From JBNKFV01 sp050289485 (GTDB taxonomy: Bacteria; Pseudomonadota; Gammaproteobacteria; Pseudomonadales; Cellvibrionaceae): a stretch of 64,000 nucleotides of DNA. Below, piece by piece: positions 33,381 to 42,478 of the stretch; position 1 is the first letter of the stretch, and each line of letters begins with the position of its first letter. The translations under genes were made by a program, and so were the position numbers. The DNA lies in contig JBNKFV010000009.1 of assembly GCA_050289485.1 (NCBI GenBank), positions 186,001 through 250,000 on the forward strand, written 5' to 3'. The notes below the pieces were generated by a model, which saw only the letters and a program-made list of their open reading frames with translations, did no database searches and was not told the DNA's origin.

Positions 33381-34727
33381 ATGAGTCTGGTAAATGACAT
33401 GTTGAAAGATCTGGATGCACGTAATGCGGATGAGTCTGCGCGTATGCCGGATGCGATTGCGTTGCCAATGATGGAAGATCGCGGTGCAAATCCCATCTTT
33501 ATTTTAACGTTGTTTACCATTGCGCTGGCGGTGGCCGTTTATCTGTTTGGCAAAGTGGTGCCGCCGACAACCGATAATGACCTGCTAGCGGAACAGCCAC
33601 CGGCAGCGCAGCAGCCCGCTGATACGGTTGCCGTAAACACTGAAAATGCGACGGCACTGGCGGCGTTGCGCGACTTACCCCCCACCGCCATGGGCAGTGC
33701 AGAAGAACCAGTATATGAGCCAGCCGCCTTGGATGAGCTTGATCCACCGGCGGATTCCGGCACGGCTTCCGTTCAGCAGTCGCTTGTCGACAATACCGAA
33801 AGTGATCGTGTTGATCAGCTCGTAGCGGCAGCACAAGCGGCCTTGTTCAAAGAGCGTTTAACCACGCCTGTCAACGACAATGCCTGGCTGTATGTACAGC
33901 AACTGCTCGCTATTGATCCTACCAATACGGCTGCACTTGCACTGCAAAACACGATTGTAGAACACTACATTGGCCTCATTGATAAACAACTGGCTGCCGC
34001 TAATCTGTCGCGAGCGGAGCGCCTTGTCGCCCGTGCAGCCAGCGTCAATGCTGGCGCCCCCCAATTGCAGCAACGCATGGATAGGTTGAAAGCGTTACAG
34101 GCGCGTGTTGCCGAGCAAGTAGCCGCGCCGCCCGCTGTGGCTAGCGTTGCCCCGGTTATTACCCGTCCATCTGATGACACACAAGTGCTGGCTAGCGCGC
34201 AAGCAAACTGGGCTCACGGCAATCGGAATGCAGCTATTGACCAGTTAGCGGCGTTTATTGCAAAAAGCCCAACAACCGCTGCTGTACGCGTGCAGTTATT
34301 TGAGTGGTACGCCCAAACCGGCCAATGGGCACAAGCCGAGGCTCTGCTGCAAAACACGCCGGGTGTAACAGATGCTGATAAAACACTAATGACCGCTAAG
34401 CTGTTGGTTGCTCGTAATGACGATGTGCAGGCGATGCGCCTGTTAGTAGAGAATGCTCCAGCGTTTGAACAGCATGCGGGGTATTACGCGTATTTGGCCG
34501 GCCTTTATCAAAAGGCCGGCCACCACCAGGCGGCTGCGAATCTGTATCGACAGCTGCTGCAAATGGATAACGAACAAAGTACCTACTGGCTTGGATTGGC
34601 GCTGGCGCTCGATGGTTTGCAAAATCAACAGGCCTTGCAGGCATACCGGCAAGTGGAGAGAAATGGTCAAGTAAACGCCGATGTACAACGGTATGTCAGT
34701 CAACGTATTGATGAATTATCAAATTAG
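33381..34727 (+). CDS. mshN: MshN TPR-repeat protein
   Basis: This 448-residue protein begins with the family start MSLVNDMLKDLDARNA. One membrane helix (about 38-56, FILTLFTIALAVAVYLFGKV) follows, then a Pro/Ala-rich acidic linker (about 60-130), then TPR units to the C-terminus such as AGYYAYLAGLYQKAGHHQAA. The orientation predicts a periplasmic or peptidoglycan-proximal scaffold in pilus assembly. ATG 33381 gives the conserved start; the GTG 3 codons upstream is unlikely. Confidence 0.87.
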   Translation: MSLVNDMLKDLDARNADESARMPDAIALPMMEDRGANPIFILTLFTIALAVAVYLFGKVVPPTTDNDLLAEQPPAAQQPADTVAVNTENATALAALRDLPPTAMGSAEEPVYEPAALDELDPPADSGTASVQQSLVDNTESDRVDQLVAAAQAALFKERLTTPVNDNAWLYVQQLLAIDPTNTAALALQNTIVEHYIGLIDKQLAAANLSRAERLVARAASVNAGAPQLQQRMDRLKALQARVAEQVAAPPAVASVAPVITRPSDDTQVLASAQANWAHGNRNAAIDQLAAFIAKSPTTAAVRVQLFEWYAQTGQWAQAEALLQNTPGVTDADKTLMTAKLLVARNDDVQAMRLLVENAPAFEQHAGYYAYLAGLYQKAGHHQAAANLYRQLLQMDNEQSTYWLGLALALDGLQNQQALQAYRQVERNGQVNADVQRYVSQRIDELSN

Positions 34728-34769
34728 AAACCGGCTCTAGTGAGCTAAGGTAAACGGAACCGATCAACC

Positions 34770-36494
34770 ATGGCAGAAGCGCCGAAAAGAATTCGTATTG
34801 GTGACTTGCTGGTTGCTCATCAGATGATTACTGATGAGCAACTAAAGTCGGCTCTCGACCAGCAAAAACGCACCGGCTTAAAGCTGGGGCGTACCTTGGT
34901 CGAGATGGGGTTCGTCGAAGAAAACTCGCTGCTCAGTTTGTTGTCGCAGCAGCTAGACTACCCATTTATTGAGCTCAAACAGTTCCATTTTGATAAGGAA
35001 CTGGTCAAAAGCCTGCCGGAAACAGTAGCCAGACGTTTTCGTGTATTGGTTCTGCGTGAAGATCCAGACGGCATATTGTTGGGGATGTCTGACCCCACTG
35101 ACATTTTCAGTCTCGACGAACTGGCTCGCATTATCAAGCGGCCCATCAAGCCTGCCGTCGTGCGCGAATCTGAACTGCTGGATATTCTTGATATTGCCTA
35201 TAGCCGTAGCGAAGAAATTGCGTCGCTGGCAGAAGAACTGCACGAAGAGCTGGAAGACAACGCACTGAATCTGGCTGACATTATTACCGACGCAACCGAT
35301 AACGATGCACCGGTAGTAAAACTGCTGCAGAAAATTTTTGAAGAGGCGATCAACAGTAAGGCATCCGATATTCATATCGAACCGGACGAAACTGTATTGC
35401 GTATTCGCCAGCGTATTGATGGTGTGCTTACCGAGCAGGTAATGAACGAAAAACGCATTGCTTCTGCATTAGTGGTGCGACTAAAACTGATGTCGAACCT
35501 GGATATCTCGGAAAAACGCTTGCCACAAGATGGCCGTTTTAACCTGAAGGTTAAAAGCCATAATATCGACGTACGTATCTCAACCATGCCGGTGCAGTTT
35601 GGTGAATCGGTGGTGATGCGTTTACTCGACCATACCCAGGGTGTGATGCCCTTGCCTAAGGTGGGTATGCCCGCTGAGCTGGTAGAACGTTTTCGCCGCA
35701 GTATTCATCGCCCGCATGGATTGATTCTGGTGACGGGTCCTACCGGCAGCGGTAAAACCACTACCTTATATGGCGCGTTGTCGGAACTGAACACGCCGGA
35801 TAAAAAACTCATCACGGTAGAAGATCCCGTGGAATACCGCTTGCCACGTATCAGCCAGGTGCAGGTGAATGAAAAAATTGGACTCACCTTTGGGCAGGTA
35901 TTGCGGGCAACACTACGACAAGACCCGGATATTCTATTAGTAGGTGAGATTCGGGATGCCGATTCGGCAGAAATCGCCCTGCGTGCTGCCATGACCGGCC
36001 ACTTAGTGTTATCAACCCTGCATACCAACGATGCTATTGCCTCGGCGCTGCGTTTGGTCGATATGGGGGTTGATCCATTTTTGGTGGCCGCCTCATTAAA
36101 AACGATTGTCGCCCAGCGTTTGGTGCGCAAAGTCTGCGACAGTTGCGGCGAACCCCATGAGCCCGACGCGGGTGAACAGCAGTTGTTGAAAGTGTTTCCC
36201 AAAATTGATTTTACCCATGCCAAATTCCGTCAAGGAAGGGGTTGCCCACACTGTTTTAATACGGGTTATCGTGGCCGTGTGGGGGTCTTTGAAATGCTCG
36301 ATATCAATAACGCTATGGCCGAAGCACTGCGCGACGGTAGCCAGCGCGAGTTTTATCAAGCGGCGCATGCTAATCCAAATTTTATGCCGCTGAGTTTTAG
36401 CGCCTTGGAATATGCTGTGCAAGGCGTAACCTCGTTAGCAGAAGTAATGCGGGTATCGGCTCAGGTTGAAGATGAAAGCCTTGCTGATTTATAA
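34770..36494 (+). CDS. mshE: MshE pilus extension ATPase
   Basis: This 574-residue GspE/PilB-type motor drives pilus extension. The N-terminus carries two tandem MshEN-type motifs, IGDLLVAHQMITDEQLKSAL (from about residue 9) and LGRTLVEMGFVEENSLLSLL (from about 37). In Vibrio cholerae MshE this arrangement binds cyclic di-GMP. The ATPase core has GPTGSGKTTTLYGAL (Walker A, about 325), DPDILLVGEIRDADS (Walker B), and a tetracysteine zinc site made by CDSCGE and GCPHC. It is followed by mshG after 50 bases. Regulation by cyclic di-GMP is inferred from the motifs. Confidence 0.95.
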   Translation: MAEAPKRIRIGDLLVAHQMITDEQLKSALDQQKRTGLKLGRTLVEMGFVEENSLLSLLSQQLDYPFIELKQFHFDKELVKSLPETVARRFRVLVLREDPDGILLGMSDPTDIFSLDELARIIKRPIKPAVVRESELLDILDIAYSRSEEIASLAEELHEELEDNALNLADIITDATDNDAPVVKLLQKIFEEAINSKASDIHIEPDETVLRIRQRIDGVLTEQVMNEKRIASALVVRLKLMSNLDISEKRLPQDGRFNLKVKSHNIDVRISTMPVQFGESVVMRLLDHTQGVMPLPKVGMPAELVERFRRSIHRPHGLILVTGPTGSGKTTTLYGALSELNTPDKKLITVEDPVEYRLPRISQVQVNEKIGLTFGQVLRATLRQDPDILLVGEIRDADSAEIALRAAMTGHLVLSTLHTNDAIASALRLVDMGVDPFLVAASLKTIVAQRLVRKVCDSCGEPHEPDAGEQQLLKVFPKIDFTHAKFRQGRGCPHCFNTGYRGRVGVFEMLDINNAMAEALRDGSQREFYQAAHANPNFMPLSFSALEYAVQGVTSLAEVMRVSAQVEDESLADL

Positions 36495-36544
36495 GGCAGT
36501 AGTCGCCGAGTTAAAAGTAGTGCAACGGAGAAGAGCAGCAAGTA

Positions 36545-37774
36545 ATGCCACTGTATAGTTTTCAGGGTCGCAACGAACAAGGTGTACGGGTTACCGGTGA
36601 GCTGGAAGGTTTGTCGGTAGATGCGATCGCTGGTCAGTTGCTGGGGCGGGGTATCACGCCTACCCATATTGAAGAAACGGTTGAAAAAATACCGTTTTCA
36701 ATACGCTATCAAATGGCAATGGGTAAGCAGAAAGTTGAAATTGAAGAGCTGATAATTTTCTGCCGCCAAATGTATACAGTAACCCGCGCCGGTTTGCCGC
36801 TAACGCGTGGTGTTCGTGGGTTGGCCGATTCGCTGAATCACTATGTTTTACGTAAAGCACTGTTGGATATTGTCGACCGGTTAGAGACTGGTGTTGAGTT
36901 ATCTGTTGCCATGCGCCAGCACCCAAGCCTCTTCGATACGCTCTTTATCAGTATTATTCAAGTGGGCGAAAATAGCGGCCGTTTAGACGAAGCCTTTTTG
37001 CAATTGGCTATTTATCTGGAACGACAGCTTGATACCACCCGGCGTATTAAGGCTGCTTTGCGTTATCCCACGTTTGTGATTATCGCCTTAGCAGTAGGTA
37101 TGACGGTGATTAATATATGGGTGATACCTGCCTTCACCAATATGTTTTCGTCGTTTAATGCGCAACTGCCACTGCCTACCCGTATTTTAATTGGGGTGTC
37201 GAACCTGTTTGTGAATTACTGGCCCTATATGTTGGCCGTACTGGGTATTGCTATTTTTGCCTGGAAGCGTTTTCTTGCCTCCGAAAAAGGGCAGCTATTT
37301 TGGGGTGAAAAAAAGCTTAAACTGCCTGTTGTGGGCGATATTATTAATCGTGGCTCTATGGCGCGTTACTCGCGTTCGTTTGCGTTGATGTTGAAGTCGG
37401 GAGTGCCGTTAAATCAAGCGCTAAGCCTGTGTTCCCACACTATTGATAACGCCTATTTAGGGGAAAAGATCCGCAACATTCGTCAAGGTATTGAGCGTGG
37501 CGATAGTTTATCGCGCACCCATCAGGCCAGCGGTATGTTTACGCCACTGGTATTGCAAATGGTGGCTGTGGGTGAAGAAACTGGCCAGCTCGATTCACTG
37601 CTCAGTGAAGTGGCAGACTTTTACGAGCGTGAGCTGGACTACGAAGTCGCAAAGCTAGGCGATCGCATCGAGCCAATTTTAATTGTGATTATGGCATTTG
37701 CCGTATTGATACTGGCATTGGGCATCTTTTTGCCTATGTGGGAAATGTACAATGTTACCAGTGGCAAGGGATAA
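36545..37774 (+). CDS. mshG: MshG inner-membrane platform protein
   Basis: This 409-residue GspF/PilC-family protein has two repeated T2SF domains, each beginning with a FCRQMYTVTRAGLPLTRGVR-like segment (about 72 and about 275: RSFALMLKSGVPLNQALSLC). Three membrane spans lie near 170-190, 220-240 and 375-400. It is the rotating platform that couples MshE to pilin insertion. Its 3' end overlaps the start of mshF by 23 bases in another frame. Confidence 0.94.
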   Translation: MPLYSFQGRNEQGVRVTGELEGLSVDAIAGQLLGRGITPTHIEETVEKIPFSIRYQMAMGKQKVEIEELIIFCRQMYTVTRAGLPLTRGVRGLADSLNHYVLRKALLDIVDRLETGVELSVAMRQHPSLFDTLFISIIQVGENSGRLDEAFLQLAIYLERQLDTTRRIKAALRYPTFVIIALAVGMTVINIWVIPAFTNMFSSFNAQLPLPTRILIGVSNLFVNYWPYMLAVLGIAIFAWKRFLASEKGQLFWGEKKLKLPVVGDIINRGSMARYSRSFALMLKSGVPLNQALSLCSHTIDNAYLGEKIRNIRQGIERGDSLSRTHQASGMFTPLVLQMVAVGEETGQLDSLLSEVADFYERELDYEVAKLGDRIEPILIVIMAFAVLILALGIFLPMWEMYNVTSGKG

Positions 37775-38327
37775 GTCTGTGACACGAGGGTTAACCCCTG
37801 TAAGTTTGAAGCAGCAAGGGTTTAGTTTATTTGAATTAATTGTCGTTTTTGTGGTGATAGGCATATTGGCCGCAAAAGGGTTTGATTACTATGGTGACTT
37901 GATTAAACAGGCTAAAGCTGCAGGTTTGGAATCGGTTGCTCGACAGTTTGCAGCGGTGTCGTCGGGCTTGCATGCACAATGGGTCGTTAGCCAAACACAA
38001 AATGCGCCGTTAAGTCCGCAGTATTTAGAGCAACAGCCGGTGTATATGAATGAGTATGGTTGGCCTGCCAATACTAATGCAAAACTGTCAGCCGTTAGCA
38101 AGAGTCAGAGTGCTATTGAGTGTGAACAATTATGGCAGGCATTTTCGCGGTTTCGGGTGGCGGCGAGTGTTGAGGGTAGAGCGGTACGCGGTACCGAAAA
38201 ATACCATGTGTCTGTACCTGCGGAAGCGGTTTGCCGTTATGAACTGGCGCTAGATAAAAAACTGAATACGCATTTTTTTGAATACAATCTGGTAACAGGC
38301 AATATTCATGTGCATACACCAGAATGA
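37752..38327 (+). CDS. mshF: MshF-like prepilin-type protein
   Basis: This 191-residue protein has a type III prepilin signal: LKQQG^FSLFELIVVFVVIG, with Glu at +5 and a hydrophobic helix. A soluble domain with two Cys follows (AIECEQLW, EAVCRYEL). Position after mshG and size fit MshF. Two starts are possible. ATG 37752 overlaps mshG, while GTG 37779 lies 5 bases after the mshG stop with AAGGGA in front and gives a 14-residue leader. The second is mechanistically attractive but the longer form is listed. The next gene, mshA, follows after 265 bases. Confidence 0.8.
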   Translation: MLPVARDKSVTRGLTPVSLKQQGFSLFELIVVFVVIGILAAKGFDYYGDLIKQAKAAGLESVARQFAAVSSGLHAQWVVSQTQNAPLSPQYLEQQPVYMNEYGWPANTNAKLSAVSKSQSAIECEQLWQAFSRFRVAASVEGRAVRGTEKYHVSVPAEAVCRYELALDKKLNTHFFEYNLVTGNIHVHTPE

Positions 38328-38462
38328 CAGCAGAATTTGCAATAAGTCGTGTTTATACTTTTACTGAGATGGGTTAATTGTGTAAGTTGTGAAGTACTTA
38401 TTGGAAATGGTAAAAAAGGACGGTTACGTTGCCAAAGGGGGCCTGTTGCTGGTTAACAGGTA

Positions 38463-38483
38463 GGCAGTTGGCAGTTGGCAGTT
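38463..38483. repeat. Triple GGCAGTT tandem repeat upstream of mshA
   Basis: Three exact tandem copies of GGCAGTT occupy 38463-38483, just after a CCTGTT-gctggtt-AACAGG hairpin. They lie 110 bases before the mshA start, within a 265-base gap (38328-38592) that probably contains the separate, strong promoter of the major pilin. A protein-binding role is possible; chance or slippage is also possible. Confidence 0.5.
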
Positions 38484-38592
38484 AAAAGTTACATAGCAAG
38501 TGAAAAGTAAACGTTAGCAGCATGGGTATCGCAGTTTATCTGTCGATGACTCCGGTTGAGACACTAACGACTAAAAACTATTGGAGTCTTTC

Positions 38593-39051
38593 ATGAGAAA
38601 AGAACAGTCGGGTTTTACACTCATCGAACTTATTGCCGTTATCGTGATTCTGGGCATTCTGGCAGCGACGGCGGTACCGCGTTTTGTTAATTTGCAAACC
38701 TCTGCGCGTGTTGCCTCTATGGCAGCTACGGCAGGCGCTATCGAAAGTGCGAGTAATTTGAACTATGCGACTCAGCTGGCTCGCGATGCGGGTGTGGGTG
38801 GTGGTGCAGTGTCGGTTGATGTAAGTGGTGGTTGTGTGGTGGCCGTAGCAAACTCGTTGTTGACCAATCCGCCTGCCGCCGGTGCTGGGGCTGTTTTAGG
38901 TGCTGATACTGCTGCTGACGGTGAGTATATTATTACGCAAAACAGTGCTTTTACCGGCACAGCTACCGGTGATGTAGCCGTGTGCACACTGACACTGGAT
39001 GGTACTGCGAATACCGTCAATTTTACTTTGCGTTACGCAGACGGTACCTGA
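38593..39051 (+). CDS. mshA: MSHA major pilin MshA
   Basis: The 152-residue prepilin has the leader MRKEQSG^FTLIELIAVIVI, with Gly before the cleavage site, Phe +1 and Glu +5. The N-terminal helix contains the typical LGILAATAVPRFVNLQTSAR. The C-terminal half has two Cys (GGCVVAVA and VAVCTLTL) forming the D-region loop. ATG 38593 is preceded by TTGGAG at 6 bases, the best ribosome-binding site of the pilin group, as expected for the major subunit. It is preceded by a long non-coding gap and followed by four minor-pilin genes. Confidence 0.93.
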   Translation: MRKEQSGFTLIELIAVIVILGILAATAVPRFVNLQTSARVASMAATAGAIESASNLNYATQLARDAGVGGGAVSVDVSGGCVVAVANSLLTNPPAAGAGAVLGADTAADGEYIITQNSAFTGTATGDVAVCTLTLDGTANTVNFTLRYADGT

Positions 39052-39054
39052 TGA

Positions 39055-39495
39055 ATGGCCTCTACGGATAGAGGCTTTACGCTGGTAGAGCTGATTACCA
39101 TTATGGTATTGCTCGCGGTGGTTGCTCTGGTAGTGCTGCCACGCCTTAACACCAGTGCATCAACATTACAGGCAGCCCGCGATGAGGTTATCGCGGGTTT
39201 GTTTTATGCGCAGCACTTGGCCATGTCGCGCGACATGGCGGGCACTAACGACATTACCTTTGTGGTGGTTGATGCGCGCACGATTACCGTTCGTGAAAAT
39301 GGTAACGATATTGCCGTGGGCAGCAATTATTACCCATTGGCGCTGCCACCCTCGGTGGCTATTAGTAGTGCCTCTGCTTTTCCTGTTACTTTGGATTACA
39401 CCAAGTTGGGCACTACCACCGCCACATCGTTTTTGATGTCGGCTGGCAGCAGCACGGTCACCGTCAATGTGTCGGACACTGGCTATGCTTGGTAA
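39055..39495 (+). CDS. mshC: MSHA minor pilin MshC-like
   Basis: This 146-residue prepilin has a very short leader, MASTDRG^FTLVELITIMVL, with Glu +5. A variable domain follows with DITFVVVDARTITVREN and a hydroxyl-rich end. It begins 3 bases after mshA and overlaps mshD by 11 bases. The position between mshA and mshD, and the GspH-like form, point to MshC. Minor pilins prime fibre assembly. Confidence 0.82.
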   Translation: MASTDRGFTLVELITIMVLLAVVALVVLPRLNTSASTLQAARDEVIAGLFYAQHLAMSRDMAGTNDITFVVVDARTITVRENGNDIAVGSNYYPLALPPSVAISSASAFPVTLDYTKLGTTTATSFLMSAGSSTVTVNVSDTGYAW

Positions 39496-39994
39496 CGCAC
39501 GCTTTTCTCACAATAGTACTACCTGCGTTAGTTCAGCGCAGCGTGGTGTTACGCTTATCGAACTGATTGTTTTTATTGTCATTATCAGCAGTAGCCTGGC
39601 AACATTTCTGGCAGTATTTGGGCAGATGGTGTCGCGCAGTGTCGACCCTGTAGTGCAAATGCGCGCCCAAGCGTGTGCGCAGGCAAAGGTCGAACAAATT
39701 ATGGCCCGCAAGTTTGATGAGAATACTCCCACAGGGGGCCTGCCTGCCTGCGGCAGTGCTGAAGCCAATGCGGTTGCCTGCGCTGGTATCACGGCAGACA
39801 GTGACTTCGACGATGTGGGTGATTTTAATAATCAAACCGACACGGCAAACAGCGACTGTAGCATCTCGGTTACCGTTGTTAATGCCGGTACCGATTTGGG
39901 GCTGCCAGCAAATCAGGCTCGCTTGATTACGGTGAATGTCACCAGCCCAGGTGGTGGTTCTGCCACCTTGTCCAGTTACAAGGTAAATTTTTAA
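39485..39994 (+). CDS. mshD: MSHA minor pilin MshD-like
   Basis: This 169-residue prepilin has the leader ending SSAQRG^VTLIELIVFIVI. Val replaces the usual Phe at +1, while Glu +5 is kept. Three to four Cys occur in the soluble domain (RAQACAQAK, LPACGS, VACAG, NSDCSI). ATG 39485 overlaps the mshC stop region; the longest ORF starts 6 codons earlier inside mshC and is unlikely. Its place in the order A-C-D-O-P supports the name. Confidence 0.82.
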   Translation: MLGNARFSHNSTTCVSSAQRGVTLIELIVFIVIISSSLATFLAVFGQMVSRSVDPVVQMRAQACAQAKVEQIMARKFDENTPTGGLPACGSAEANAVACAGITADSDFDDVGDFNNQTDTANSDCSISVTVVNAGTDLGLPANQARLITVNVTSPGGGSATLSSYKVNF

Positions 39995-39998
39995 CACC

Positions 39999-40832
39999 AT
40001 GGCCAGCTTACGTAACATTGTGTTACCGGTTGCCGGGCGAACCCGCGGATTTACCCTGGTTGAATTGATTACGGTAATTGTGGTGTTGGGCGTACTGGCC
40101 GCGCTAGGCAGCAGCTTTGTCGTGAGTGCTATCGACAGTTACTTCCACACGCAAGAGCGCAGCCGCTTGGTAAATCGCGGGCGGCAGGCGCTGGAACAAA
40201 TGGTAAGGCAGTTGCGTGATGCAGCACCGAATAGTGTCAGGGTGTCGGCATCAGGCAATTGTATCGAGTTTTTACCTACCATCGTCGGTGGCTATTATCA
40301 GAATCTTGTTCCCGATCAATCCAACGGCGCACCACCGGTGGCCACGATAAAAACATCACCGTTAACATTAACATCGGTTACGCCGCGTTATGTATTGATA
40401 GCACCGTTAAGTGCTGGCGAAATCTATTCGTCTGCACCGGCGTCGTTAGCGCTTTATGGCAACCTGAATACAGCGGTAGTACCTAACAATCTAACGCTTA
40501 CCAGTAGCAAACGCTGGCAGCGCAATTCTGTGGCTAATCGTATTTACCTTGCCGATTACCCTCGTCAGTTTTGTGTCACCAATAATGAACTAAGGCTGTA
40601 TAAAAACTATACCGGCGGTGGTTTTCCGTCGTCTTCTGCCTTGGCTGCAACACCCCCCAATACCGGTAGCTTGATGTCGCAACGTGTCGACAGCAGCAGT
40701 GTTACCCCGTTTGCTGTGTCGGCGGCTACACAAACACGCAACACGCTTATTGATATTACCTTGGCAGTTGGCAATGCTCGTGGTGAACAGGTGGTATTAC
40801 GCCAACAAGTGATGGTGCGCAATGTGCCGTAG
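39999..40832 (+). CDS. mshO: MSHA minor pilin MshO-like
   Basis: This 277-residue prepilin has the leader ending GRTRG^FTLVELITVIVV with Glu +5. The family stretch QALEQMVRQLRDAAPNSVRV is followed by a large beta-rich domain with two Cys (GNCIEF, RQFCVTN). Size and the PilW/MshO-like N-terminus support the call. It begins 4 bases after mshD and overlaps mshP by 11 bases. Confidence 0.85.
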   Translation: MASLRNIVLPVAGRTRGFTLVELITVIVVLGVLAALGSSFVVSAIDSYFHTQERSRLVNRGRQALEQMVRQLRDAAPNSVRVSASGNCIEFLPTIVGGYYQNLVPDQSNGAPPVATIKTSPLTLTSVTPRYVLIAPLSAGEIYSSAPASLALYGNLNTAVVPNNLTLTSSKRWQRNSVANRIYLADYPRQFCVTNNELRLYKNYTGGGFPSSSALAATPPNTGSLMSQRVDSSSVTPFAVSAATQTRNTLIDITLAVGNARGEQVVLRQQVMVRNVP

Positions 40833-41289
40833 GGCTAGACCCATATTGAAGGTGCCTTCACAGCAGCGTGGTTTCTTGATTCCGCTGGCAGCGTTTATTA
40901 TTGTGGTGATGGGCTTGATGGCATTAGTCGTGTCTCGTACCACCACGCAAACCGGGTTAGCAGGTATACAAGAGCAGGCGTCGCTGCAGGCTTTTTATGC
41001 CGCAGAAAGCGGTGCGCAATATTCGATGAATCAATTATTTTATCGAACTGGCAGCCCGGTTACCCGGGCATCGGCTACGGCGGCTTGTAGCGGGTTAGAT
41101 GGCTCATCAGTGTCTTTTAACACGGTAGGGTTAAGGAATTGCGGTGCTCGGTTACAGTGCCGCGCAACCGTGAATACCTCGGGTGCAAATGCACGTACTT
41201 ATTATGCCATTACCAGCGATGGTTCTTGTGATCTAGGTGATATTTCAGCTACCCGCACGGTGGATGTGATGGCGCAGCTGGCAGATTAA
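40822..41289 (+). CDS. mshP: MSHA biogenesis protein MshP-like (PilX-type)
   Basis: This 155-residue protein has a prepilin-like start, SQQRG^FLIPLAAFIIVVM, lacking the Glu at +5, as is usual for the PilX/MshP group. QASLQAFYAAESGAQYSMNQ, the characteristic helix of that group, follows. Three Cys occur in the C-terminal part. It is the last recognisable msh gene; no large mshQ gene follows. Confidence 0.83.
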   Translation: MCRRARPILKVPSQQRGFLIPLAAFIIVVMGLMALVVSRTTTQTGLAGIQEQASLQAFYAAESGAQYSMNQLFYRTGSPVTRASATAACSGLDGSSVSFNTVGLRNCGARLQCRATVNTSGANARTYYAITSDGSCDLGDISATRTVDVMAQLAD

Positions 41290-41353
41290 CCGGTTTTAGT
41301 GCGTCGTTATAAATCTAGCGCGTCGTAATAATAAAACAGGAATGCGAGCAAGC

Positions 41354-41851
41354 ATGAAGAAACAGCGTTATATCGTGGTGGGTGCGTTTGTGGCAGTGGC
41401 AGGTTGTGTACTGCAGCCAAGGTACAATGGTGAAACCTTGTCAGTGCCGGAAGCCAGTGTACTGAACGGTTACTGGATGGGCCATCGCGGGCCAGAGCAA
41501 AACCGTTTGCACTGGGGGGTATGGCGGCGGGAAACCGGAGCATTCGACGCCGTGTTTTTACAATGCGTTGAGGGCGAGCCATTAAGCCTCTGGATAGAGT
41601 CGGGTTCCTGGGGGCACAATGAGCATTTTTATCAGACTCGCACCGAAGTTATGTCAAATGGTGTTGATGACTGGGCTCTCGCCAGCGACGACCCTAATGC
41701 AACGCATGTTTATCGGATTATTTCGATGAGTCAAACGCGTTTCGAATATGAAAATCTTGTGACCGGTGAGCAGTACGCGGTTGATGCGGTTGACCCGGGT
41801 ACCAAGCTGGCCTGTGATGTTGAATACACGCAGGACGATACCAGTCGCTAA
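41354..41851 (+). CDS. Putative lipoprotein of unknown function after mshP
   Basis: This 165-residue protein has a lipoprotein signal: MKKQRYIVVGAFVAVAGC, with the lipobox Val-Ala-Gly-Cys. The mature part is rich in Trp (GYWMGHRGPEQNRLHWGVW) and suggests a small beta-barrel, lipocalin-like fold. I do not recognise the family. It lies 64 bases after mshP on the same strand, where other species have mshQ, so it may be transcribed with the pilus genes. ATG 41342 (4 codons upstream) is an alternative start. Confidence 0.65.
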   Translation: MKKQRYIVVGAFVAVAGCVLQPRYNGETLSVPEASVLNGYWMGHRGPEQNRLHWGVWRRETGAFDAVFLQCVEGEPLSLWIESGSWGHNEHFYQTRTEVMSNGVDDWALASDDPNATHVYRIISMSQTRFEYENLVTGEQYAVDAVDPGTKLACDVEYTQDDTSR

Positions 41852-41947
41852 GTCGCTAAGCCTCGCTCATTTCCTGCTAATTCGTCACTAACTCCTCGCT
41901 AACCAATCCGTGGCACTGCAAAAAGATGTTTAACAGTTGCCGGTGAG

Positions 41948-42478
41948 TCAGCTATCAACAGGTTTCAGCGTTATATCCAGCCCGAGTGCCAGGGCAATGG
42001 GTTCCAGTGATAATTCGATAGTGTCGATGGATAATTCCGGAGGGGCACTGATAATGCCTGTGGCTTCAAACAGGGGTTCTCCCGACCAGGGCATACTACT
42101 GCACTCGGTTTCCAGCTCCAGCATGTTTACCTGGCTCTCCGCAAACGCTTTACTGACCTCTTTCACAATGCCGGGGCGATCCATACCCGTCAACTCAAAC
42201 CGCAGTTGTTGGACGCTACTGTTGCTTGCAGGGGTATTATCGGTGGCGTCCAGCGTGATACGGATACCGATCTCTTTCAGCGACTCCAGCGCTGTTTGTA
42301 ACTGTGTAACGGATTCTGTCGGTACGGCAACGTGTACAATACCGGCGAATTTGCCGGCCAAGTGCGAGAGCTGACTCTCCAGCCAGTTACCACCGTGTTG
42401 ATGGATGGTGTCTGCCAGTTTTTCGACCACGCCGGGGCGGTCGTTGGTAATAACGGTGATAACAATGTGTTGTTGCAT
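41948..42478 (-). CDS. Two-ACT-domain protein, GcvR-like
   Basis: This 176-residue cytoplasmic protein is made of two ACT domains. The first begins IVITVITNDRPGVVEKLADT (residues 5-24), with GGNWLESQLSHLAGKFAGIV. The second begins RFELTGMDRPGIVKEVSKAF (about 92-111). This is the layout of GcvR, which in E. coli restrains the GcvA activator of the glycine cleavage operon through glycine sensing. No gcv genes are near, so the target here is not shown. It converges on the lipoprotein gene. Confidence 0.8.
   Translation of the reverse strand: MQQHIVITVITNDRPGVVEKLADTIHQHGGNWLESQLSHLAGKFAGIVHVAVPTESVTQLQTALESLKEIGIRITLDATDNTPASNSSVQQLRFELTGMDRPGIVKEVSKAFAESQVNMLELETECSSMPWSGEPLFEATGIISAPPELSIDTIELSLEPIALALGLDITLKPVDS

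Noticed and set aside
38463..38483. Sigma-54 promoter for mshA based on TTGGCAG
   Set aside because: The TGGCA core occurs only as part of the tandem repeat and no TTGC element sits at the required distance.
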